Assembly: GCA_030530205.1 (NCBI GenBank)
Contig: JAUMVK010000007.1
Location: 56,366 to 120,365, forward strand
DNA from: RGIG3701 sp030530205
GTDB taxonomy: Bacteria; Planctomycetota; Planctomycetia; Pirellulales; Thermoguttaceae
Direction: 5' to 3'
DNA: 64,000 nucleotides
The translations under genes and the position numbers were made by a program. Below are positions 36,024 to 42,738 of the stretch, piece after piece; the first letter of the stretch is position 1; each line of letters begins with the position of its first letter. Below the pieces are notes generated by a model, which saw only the letters and a program-made list of their open reading frames with translations, did no database searches and was not told the DNA's origin.

Positions 36024-37028
36024 CTATTTCATCCTCTGAGCGACTTTTTTGGCCCAGTACGTGATGATGATCCCCGCCCCGGCACGTGTCATTGCGATGA
36101 GCGACTCGTCCACGATCCGGTTTTCATCGATCCAGCCGTTCAGTGCGGCAGCTTTCACCATACTATACTCGCCCGAAACGTTATACGTTGCGAGAGGGAT
36201 TTCCGGGAAATTCTCATGAACCAGCCTCACAATATCCAGGTACGCAAGAGCAGGTTTAACCATGATCAAATCTGCGCCTTCCGCAACATCAAGCTCCACC
36301 TCGCGCAAAGCCGACTCAGCCGCCGCCGCGAAATCCATCTGGTAGCTGCGACGGTCGCCGAACTGGGGCGCACTGTCTGCCGCGTCCCGAAATGGGCCAT
36401 AAAACGCACTCGCGTACTTCACGGCGTAACTCATGATCGGGAGTTCCGTGAAGCCTTTTGAGTCGAGAGCGTCCCGCATCGCGCCGATCATACCATCCAT
36501 CATGCCGCTTGGCGCGACCATATCGACTCCGGCCTCAGCCTGAACGAGTGTCTGACGCTGAAGCATTTCCAACGTCTTGTCATTATCAACGTCCAGCAGA
36601 CCGGAAGGCAGTTTTTTCATGGCGCCGCAGTGACCGTGGGACGTGTACTCACAGAAACATACGTCCGTGATGCACAGCAACGCCGGCGCGGCCTTTTTGA
36701 CAGTCCGGACCGCCCGGGCAATAATTCCGTCAGCGGACATGGCGTCCGAGCCGCATTCATCTTTGTGCGCAGGGATCCCAAAGAGCATAATCCCGCCAAT
36801 TCCCAGCCCCTCCAGTTCCTTCACTTCTTCGGCCAAAACGTCAAGTGACATTTGAAAGACATCGGGCATGGAAGGAATTTCCGTCTTGACTCCCGACCCT
36901 TCGCAGACGAAAAGGGGAAGGATCAGGCGGCTCGGCGTAACACGATACTCCGTCACCAAACGGCGCACGGCTGGATTGTGCCGCAGACGGCGTGGACGAA
37001 TTGGCATTAAATTTTCAAATTCTGTCAT
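36024..37028 (-). CDS. hemB: Delta-aminolevulinic acid dehydratase (porphobilinogen synthase)
   Basis: Condenses two 5-aminolevulinate molecules to porphobilinogen for heme in the cytosol. The start at 37028 follows CAGGAG; an in-frame upstream ATG would add 25 residues lacking family similarity. The 334-residue length is standard. Zinc-type cysteines are visible in DVCFCEYTSHGHCG; the Schiff-base lysines are in MSYAVKYASAFYGPFRDA and LIMVKPALAYLD. RRSYQMD carries conserved basic substrate contacts. It has its own promoter and terminator. Confidence 0.97.
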   Translation of the reverse strand: MTEFENLMPIRPRRLRHNPAVRRLVTEYRVTPSRLILPLFVCEGSGVKTEIPSMPDVFQMSLDVLAEEVKELEGLGIGGIMLFGIPAHKDECGSDAMSADGIIARAVRTVKKAAPALLCITDVCFCEYTSHGHCGAMKKLPSGLLDVDNDKTLEMLQRQTLVQAEAGVDMVAPSGMMDGMIGAMRDALDSKGFTELPIMSYAVKYASAFYGPFRDAADSAPQFGDRRSYQMDFAAAAESALREVELDVAEGADLIMVKPALAYLDIVRLVHENFPEIPLATYNVSGEYSMVKAAALNGWIDENRIVDESLIAMTRAGAGIIITYWAKKVAQRMK

Positions 37029-37080
37029 AGTTTTCTCCTGAAAAAAGAAAGTGAATCCTGATTTTCTACGATATAATAAT

Positions 37081-37108
37081 ATTATAGCACAAAACCCCTC
37101 CATTTACA
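37081..37108 (-). promoter_or_regulatory. Putative promoter of hemB
   Basis: Minus strand: TGTAAA, 16 bases, TATAAT, about 50 bases before the ATG. Confidence 0.6.
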
Positions 37109-37243
37109 GGGGGGGAGTCTTTTGTGAGTTACCAGTTTTCAGTTGTTAGTGTTACCGCCTCGCCGAAATGTGAGAATTGAGCACACTGTATTCCGCATCA
37201 GGCAAAACAATGACAACTGACAACGAATAAAGGGCCGATCAAA

Positions 37244-38749
37244 ATGCTTCCATCATCGCTTCCAATGAACGTTTTTGAGGAGTATATGCTCCTCGACAGT
37301 TCGCCCATCTACCCCATGGAATGTAACTGCCGGTTTCGGTTTTCCGGCGGTTTCGACCATGAAATTCTGGAATCGGCTTTGGCGGAAGTCCTTCAAAATC
37401 ATCCGTTCCTGTATTCTCATTGCCGGGAACGGAAAAATTCCCGTTTCAACTGGGTAATTCCCACATTCGGACCAACCCGGGAGGAACGAATCCGGCACAA
37501 AGAGACCCATACGGAAATCCTTGGCGTACACTTGATGTGGCTGGAGGGCAAATGCCGTACGCCCCAATATCCGCACGAGGTCCGTGAGCTGCTCGATATT
37601 TGGAACGAGGCCATGATTCGTTTCTTCATCGTGGAAGAAAAAGATGAAAACGGGAAAGTCGTGCGGAGCGATTTCATTCTCAAGTGCCACCACAGCGCCA
37701 CGGACGGAAAGGGTGTTTTTCGCTTTTTCGCCGATTTACTCATCGAATACGCCCGGCAAAAAGAAAGAATTGAAGAACCCGGCTGGAAGAATATCCCGGC
37801 AATTCGCCTCGAAACACTGTTAACCCGGCACTGGTATGGCATGGGACTTCTCGGCTGGGCCAGGCAGTTACTTTTCTGCATGATGAATATTCCGCGCAGT
37901 ATTCGTTTCATAACACGCCCGGTTCAACCTTGTTTCCTGAAGTCAATTCAACAAACGGAACTGGTAAAAAAATCTGAAGAAGAAGGGATCCAACCCGACT
38001 CAGAACTTGTGCCAAAGAACCCGCCGCACGCCCAATTCCCGACGATTCTCTTCAGAAAATTTACCCCCGAAGAAAGCACGCGGATTTTGAACCGATGCCA
38101 CGAAAAAAAATGTACATTTAACGATGCAATGCTTCAGGCGGTCTGGTGCGGCACGAAAGCATGGCGGGAAAAACATCCCGATGTTGCGTACTCAGGGCCC
38201 AAAAAATGGATCCGTATCGCAATTCCGCTTGATATGCGTAATCCTTCTCAGCAAAATTGTCCCGCATCGAATATCGTGAGCATGGTCTTTTGCGACCGTC
38301 AGGAACCGGAAATCGACACTTCCGACGCTGTCCTTCGTGATATTCAGAAGGAAATGTTTCACGTGAAACGCTTCCGCCTTGGTTTCCTCCTCATCGAGGG
38401 AATGAAGGATGTCGTTCTGATTTTCGGGAATCTGAAAAAGGTCGTTAAAATGTGTGACTGTTGGTCCACGGTTGTCCTCACCAACCTGGGACCGATGTTC
38501 ACGCCGAAGCAGCTTCCCTTCACACGTGACCCGCTGGGAAAAATCCGGATTGGTGACCTGATTCTCGACGAAATGGATTCCGCGTCGCCCATCCGTCCGC
38601 AGACAAATTTTTCTATCTGCTGCGCGACATACGCCGGCGAAATGCAGCTTTCGATGATTTACGACACAATATTAATGGACCGTGAACTGGCAGACGATTA
38701 TTTCACGCTCGTTCTGGAAAAAATGAAAGAGATCCTGGAAATAAAGTGA
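37244..38749 (+). CDS. Stand-alone condensation-domain-like acyltransferase
   Basis: A 501-residue protein of the CoA-dependent acyltransferase/condensation superfamily. The catalytic motif HHxxxDG is present as KCHHSATDGKGVFRFF near residue 150. The C-terminal half includes RIAIPLDMRNPSQQ and LTNLGPMF, which fit the latch and second-lobe positions. Similar proteins form ester or amide bonds on carrier-bound or free acyl groups, or act as wax-ester/papA-type acyltransferases. No carrier protein, adenylation domain or other natural-product gene is nearby, so it is an isolated enzyme of unknown substrate. The upstream leader contains a degenerate CAACTGACAAC-type repeat but no convincing promoter. 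Confidence 0.78.
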   Translation: MLPSSLPMNVFEEYMLLDSSPIYPMECNCRFRFSGGFDHEILESALAEVLQNHPFLYSHCRERKNSRFNWVIPTFGPTREERIRHKETHTEILGVHLMWLEGKCRTPQYPHEVRELLDIWNEAMIRFFIVEEKDENGKVVRSDFILKCHHSATDGKGVFRFFADLLIEYARQKERIEEPGWKNIPAIRLETLLTRHWYGMGLLGWARQLLFCMMNIPRSIRFITRPVQPCFLKSIQQTELVKKSEEEGIQPDSELVPKNPPHAQFPTILFRKFTPEESTRILNRCHEKKCTFNDAMLQAVWCGTKAWREKHPDVAYSGPKKWIRIAIPLDMRNPSQQNCPASNIVSMVFCDRQEPEIDTSDAVLRDIQKEMFHVKRFRLGFLLIEGMKDVVLIFGNLKKVVKMCDCWSTVVLTNLGPMFTPKQLPFTRDPLGKIRIGDLILDEMDSASPIRPQTNFSICCATYAGEMQLSMIYDTILMDRELADDYFTLVLEKMKEILEIK

Positions 38750-38765
38750 AAAACGGCCAAGAAAA

Positions 38766-38805
38766 AAATCAGGCGAAACGCAAATCCTCACGTTTCGCCT
38801 GATTT
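38766..38805. terminator. Bidirectional terminator between convergent genes
   Basis: AAATCAGGCGAAACG pairs perfectly with CGTTTCGCCTGATTT; A/T runs lie on both sides. It touches the stop codon of the minus-strand fusion gene. Confidence 0.85.
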
Positions 38806-40508
38806 CATTTTCGGGCATTACGGTCTTTCAGCCTCCGCAAGACCGCCCGCAGATTCTCCCAAAGCTCCTCATTTCCCGGATTCGGAACGATGACCGTCGC
38901 GGCGGCGCGCTTTTTCTCAAGCGAAAACTGATTCTTTTCCCGCGCTTCCAGGTCGGCCTTTTTCCAGCCCCGTTTTTTGACAAAACAGATTTGCAGTTCA
39001 CGCGGAAGATCGACGTACAGAAGCTCGTCGCACTCCGTCCCCCACCCGGCTTCCAGAAGCAGCGGCGCGTCCAGGATCACCACCGACGCCCCTTCTTTTC
39101 GGGCCGATTCGTAAAAATCGAGCCAGCCCACGTGAATGGCCGGGTGGAACAGCGCGTTCAGAAAGGAAAGTTTCTCCGGCGATTCAAAGACGATCCGCGC
39201 GATTTCCCGCCGGTCGCACGTCTCGAAGCAGTCGAGCAGCGCCCATCGGAATTCCTCGTTTTCGTAAAGCTCGTGACCGTACCGGTCCGCGTCAAAAACC
39301 GGGATCCCATTTTCGCGGAAGAAGCCCGAAACGGCCGACTTCCCGCACGCGATCCCGCCAAGGATTCCCCAGACCTGCGGACGGCGCTCGCTGCGGGGAT
39401 GGGTGGCGAACGTCAGCGTTTCCGTCGCAATGTACTTCACCCCCAGATCGTGTGGTTCGACCGGAATTTCCGGCACGACCTGGCAGTCAAACGCCAGTCC
39501 GACCGTCGGAATTTTCGGGCGAAAACGCGGTAAGAGCCGGTCGTAGTAGCCACCCCCCTGACCGAGACGATGGCCGCAAAGGTCGAAGCCGACGCCGGGT
39601 AAAACCGCGAAATCGATCTCCTCGGGCCGCACGTGCCGCTCGGGGTTTTGACGCACCGCCGGGTTGGGCTCCAAAATCCCATACGCCCCCGGTTTCAGCT
39701 CCGATCGGGAACGGATCTCCAGAAGCTCCAGCCCCCCATCCGGCAGGCACCGCGGAACGATTACGCGTTTTTGCCCCCACTGAAAAAGCGACTCCGTGCC
39801 GGTTTCTGAGCGGTGATTCACGTAAACGAGCAGATTCCGCGCATCCTTCCAGCCAGGAACCGCCTCAACCCGCCGGCAGGCCGCGAGACTTTTCCTGAGC
39901 GGGTCCTGAACCGACGCCCGAGCACGGCGGAGTGTTTCGCGAAGTTCAGATTTAAGCGATTTTTGGGAATTCATTTCAGGCGCAAGCTGGTAAACGTCCG
40001 GGAGATTTCTCCCCTCCTCTTTGTAATCCAGGCCGTACCCCACGATGAAATCGTCAGGAATGGAGAACCCAACGTAATCGACGGGGAAATTTTTGTGAAA
40101 CTTCCCGGGCTTCAGAAAAAGCACTGCAATTTTTACGTCTTTCGCCCCAAGATCAAACGTTTTTTTGCGCATGTACTCCATCGTCTCACCCGTCTCCACG
40201 ATGTCCTCGATAAAAACGAGCGTCCGGCCCGTCAGAATTTTTCTGAACTCTCTAAGATACTTGATCTCTCCGGTACTTTGTGTCCCGTAGTAGCTCGAAA
40301 CCCGGCAAAACGTGATCTCATGCGGGAACTGAATGTTTTCCAGCAGGTCCGCGAAAAAGAAAAGCGCCCCCTTCAAAACGCAGGCCAAAATCGGCTTTTC
40401 GTCCTTCAGGTCCCGCGTCATCTCCGCCGCCACACGACGAACTTGGGCCTGGATCTGCGACTCACTCAGGTACGGAGTGAACTTTTTATCGAGGATTTGA
40501 ATGGTCAT
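38805..40508 (-). CDS. Trifunctional fusion: hypoxanthine phosphoribosyltransferase / 5-formyl-THF cyclo-ligase / dephospho-CoA kinase
   Basis: One uninterrupted frame of 567 residues. Residues 1-179 are an HPRT: LACVLKGALFFFADLL and the PRPP motif LVFIEDIVETGETM, then VDYVGFSIPDDFIVGYGLDY. Residues about 180-370 are 5-formyltetrahydrofolate cyclo-ligase: ELRETLRRAR, PGVGFDLCGHRLGQGGGYYDR. Residues about 372-567 are dephospho-CoA kinase: P-loop GILGGIACGKSAVSGFF, DADRYGHELY, VVILDAPLLLEAGW. All three carry their catalytic motifs, so the protein should perform purine salvage, folate C1 recycling and the last step of CoA synthesis. I know of no standard family with this combination. A methionine at 179 could act as an internal start. 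The HAD phosphatase gene ends 48 bases upstream and is probably co-transcribed. Confidence 0.9.
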   Translation of the reverse strand: MTIQILDKKFTPYLSESQIQAQVRRVAAEMTRDLKDEKPILACVLKGALFFFADLLENIQFPHEITFCRVSSYYGTQSTGEIKYLREFRKILTGRTLVFIEDIVETGETMEYMRKKTFDLGAKDVKIAVLFLKPGKFHKNFPVDYVGFSIPDDFIVGYGLDYKEEGRNLPDVYQLAPEMNSQKSLKSELRETLRRARASVQDPLRKSLAACRRVEAVPGWKDARNLLVYVNHRSETGTESLFQWGQKRVIVPRCLPDGGLELLEIRSRSELKPGAYGILEPNPAVRQNPERHVRPEEIDFAVLPGVGFDLCGHRLGQGGGYYDRLLPRFRPKIPTVGLAFDCQVVPEIPVEPHDLGVKYIATETLTFATHPRSERRPQVWGILGGIACGKSAVSGFFRENGIPVFDADRYGHELYENEEFRWALLDCFETCDRREIARIVFESPEKLSFLNALFHPAIHVGWLDFYESARKEGASVVILDAPLLLEAGWGTECDELLYVDLPRELQICFVKKRGWKKADLEAREKNQFSLEKKRAAATVIVPNPGNEELWENLRAVLRRLKDRNARK

Positions 40509-40556
40509 AAAATTATTAATGCCTGCGGGTCTGAAACGTTTTGGTTTTGGAGTCGG

Positions 40557-41336
40557 TCAAAGAAAAACCTCAAAATCCGGGGCGATAAAATCCGCGTCGA
40601 CGGAAAGTAGCTGGTCTCGCTTCCACTCGTTGATCTGGCCGTCACGCTCGTGTTCACGCGTCGCCATTCCAACCGCGAAGCCGCCAATCTCGTGGATGAA
40701 CCGCGTCTCGACGAAACCGTCGCCAAAACCCACGACTTCCGAGGGTTTCAGGCCGAAGTGGTCCATGAACTCCTGGATCACCGCCTGCTTGCTGAAATGA
40801 TGCACGTCAGTCGGCGAGCCGAAAATCCCGCCGTCGAAAAAGTCATTGAGGCCCAAGAGCCGGCACTGGCGCTGAACGATCGGGTCTTCCGTCCCGCTGA
40901 CGAGCATCATGGAAAGCCCCCATGACTTCATCCGCTCCAGAAACGCCCGCGCACCGGGGACCATGTGTTCGTCGCCCGAGATTTTCCCGGCCTGAATCGC
41001 TTTCTCGCGCTCCTCGATCCGGTTCCCGAGCCGACGGGAGAATTCCTCGTGCAATGCCTGCGAGTCGAGTTTTGGTCCGCCGCAGTTCACGACCTCCTCG
41101 GCCATGCGGATGCACTGGAAGATGGAGGGTTTTCCGGTCATTTCAAAAATGAAGCGCGAAATGTTTTTGCGCTCCGCTTGCGCTTCCTCGCCGGAAAATG
41201 GAACGAATTTGAAAAGCGTTTCTTCAAAGAGGTTTTGCATGACGTCCTGCCAGCCTTCGGTCAGAAGACTGACGGTTCCGTCGAAGTCAAAAACCGCGCC
41301 GCGGAATCGGGAAAAATCAGGGATGGAATCGGGCAT
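40557..41336 (-). CDS. HAD-superfamily hydrolase
   Basis: A 259-residue haloacid-dehalogenase-type phosphatase. Motif I is VFDFDGTVS (nucleophile and acid Asp), motif II MMLVSGTEDP, and motif III/IV VVGFGDGFVETRFIHEIG. The cap is helical (about 25-130) as in phosphoglycolate-phosphatase-like members. The substrate is probably a small phosphorylated metabolite. It sits upstream of the trifunctional fusion gene, so a role near nucleotide or cofactor metabolism is possible but unproved. Confidence 0.9.
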   Translation of the reverse strand: MPDSIPDFSRFRGAVFDFDGTVSLLTEGWQDVMQNLFEETLFKFVPFSGEEAQAERKNISRFIFEMTGKPSIFQCIRMAEEVVNCGGPKLDSQALHEEFSRRLGNRIEEREKAIQAGKISGDEHMVPGARAFLERMKSWGLSMMLVSGTEDPIVQRQCRLLGLNDFFDGGIFGSPTDVHHFSKQAVIQEFMDHFGLKPSEVVGFGDGFVETRFIHEIGGFAVGMATREHERDGQINEWKRDQLLSVDADFIAPDFEVFL

Positions 41337-41370
41337 GAGGTGGTTCAGAGGGAAAAGGTTTTCAGGGAAA

Positions 41371-41548
41371 TTACGGGGACGACGCTTCCAGCGTCGTTTA
41401 AGGCCCCCTCGTTAAGGAGGCTGGTTCGCGCAGCGAGACTGGGGGAGTTACGCGATGGAACCGACGGACTTCCCCCGGCGCGTAATTCCGTGCTCCGCAC
41501 TCCATTACCGCCTTGCATTTGACGACGCTGGAAGCATCGTCCCCGTAA
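41371..41548. mobile_element. MITE-like non-autonomous element with 28-bp terminal inverted repeats
   Basis: The ends, 41371-41398 and 41521-41548, are complementary over 28 positions with two mismatches (outer part TTACGGGGACGA, inner part GCTTCCAGCGTCGT). The 178-bp interior has no coding sequence. It includes a CCCCC/GGGGG stem region and the REP-like hairpin at 41477. No clear target duplication is visible. It lies in the divergent gap between the HAD gene and the epimerase gene. Confidence 0.65.
41477..41512. repeat. REP-like palindromic repeat, copy 2
   Basis: Same outer stem (GGCGCGTAAT / ATTACCGCC) as the copy at 5281, with inner arms TCCGTGC and GCACTCC in place of TTCGGCC and GGCCTTC. 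Base pairing is kept while the sequence changes. Confidence 0.72.
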
Positions 41549-41662
41549 GTTGATGCATGACTTTTTAATTATACCACGCCCAGCTTTTAATTCAACCACC
41601 GTCACCGGAAATTTTCTGTTTTTGCCGTTAAAAAGAGCCGATGATTTAGGTGGAGGATTTTT

Positions 41663-42667
41663 ATGAGCATTTACTTTTTGACCGGCTGCGCGGGTTTCAT
41701 CGCCTCGAACGTCGCACGCCAACTCCTGCAGGCGGGGCACACCGTCTTCGGAGTGGACGACCGGAACGACGCCTACGACGTCGCGCTGAAAGACTGGCGG
41801 CTCGACCAGCTCGCCAGCTTCGAGCGGTTTCACTTCCAGCCGATCGACGTGACGGACCGGCCGAAGCTGAACGCGTATTTCTACGACGCGCTGAAAGCCG
41901 AAAAGCGTCCAAACTTCGACGCGTGCATCCACCTCGCGGCCCGCGCCGGAGTGCGGTACTCCACGCAAAACCCCTGGGTTTACATCGAAACCAACGTCAC
42001 GGGAACGCTCAACCTCCTGGAGCTTTGCCGTGAGACCCAAACGACCAAATTCTGCTTGGCGTCTTCGTCCAGCGTTTACGGAAACTCGACTGAGGAAATT
42101 TTCCGTGAGGACCAGCGCACCGACGCGCCCTGCTCCCCCTACGCGGCCAGCAAAAAAGCCGGCGAGGCGCTCGCGTACAGTTACACGCATCTGTTCGGGC
42201 TGGACTGCTCCATCCTCCGGTTTTTCACGGTTTACGGTCCCGCCGGCCGGCCCGACATGAGCATCCTGCGCTTCGTTCATGCCATCGCGGAAGGAAAACC
42301 GATCCGTCTTTACGGCGATGGTTCCGCAGAACGGGATTTTACCTACTGCGACGACATTGCGCGCGGGGTGATCGCCTCGCTGAAGCCGGTCGGGTACGAA
42401 ATCTTTAACCTCGGCGGGAACCAGACCTTTTCCGTGCGGCAACTCATCGAAATCATTTCAGACCAACTCGGAAAGGAGCCGAAGATCGAGCGCTTCCCGG
42501 CGCATCCGGCAGACGTTCAGCGTACGCACGCCGACATTTCAAAGGCCCGCCGTCTCCTCGGCTGGAAACCGGAATGGACGCTTCCCGATGGGATCGCGCA
42601 GACGATCGCGTGGTACAAGGAAAACCGGAAGTGGGTGAAAAAACTGAAATCACTCCGGGCCGAATGA
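41663..42667 (+). CDS. NAD-dependent nucleotide-sugar epimerase (UDP-glucuronate 4-epimerase-like)
   Basis: A 334-residue extended SDR. The NAD motif is at the N-terminus (FLTGCAGFIASNVARQLL). The catalytic region has LASSSSVYGNST and the Tyr-Lys pair PYAASKKAGE. RFFTVYGPAGRPDMS and RDFTYCDDIARGV are typical of UDP-GlcA 4-epimerases and related UDP-GalA/GlcA enzymes. The role would be supplying a uronic acid or related sugar for surface polysaccharide. RBS GGAGG lies eight to ten bases upstream. Confidence 0.88.
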   Translation: MSIYFLTGCAGFIASNVARQLLQAGHTVFGVDDRNDAYDVALKDWRLDQLASFERFHFQPIDVTDRPKLNAYFYDALKAEKRPNFDACIHLAARAGVRYSTQNPWVYIETNVTGTLNLLELCRETQTTKFCLASSSSVYGNSTEEIFREDQRTDAPCSPYAASKKAGEALAYSYTHLFGLDCSILRFFTVYGPAGRPDMSILRFVHAIAEGKPIRLYGDGSAERDFTYCDDIARGVIASLKPVGYEIFNLGGNQTFSVRQLIEIISDQLGKEPKIERFPAHPADVQRTHADISKARRLLGWKPEWTLPDGIAQTIAWYKENRKWVKKLKSLRAE

Positions 42668-42674
42668 AAAAAAC

Positions 42675-42702
42675 GGAGCGCGGCCGTTTCTGACCACGCT
42701 CC
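42675..42702 (-). terminator. Intrinsic terminator of gyrA
   Basis: GGAGCG-GG pairs with CC-CGCTCC; on the minus strand the stem is followed by seven T that overlap the end of the convergent epimerase gene. Confidence 0.8.
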
Positions 42703-42738
42703 TGATCTCGCAAAAAACGCTGAAAAAGGGGAAAACTT

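Noticed and set aside
41371..41548. Complete insertion sequence
   Set aside because: Only 178 bp and no transposase; at most a non-autonomous element.
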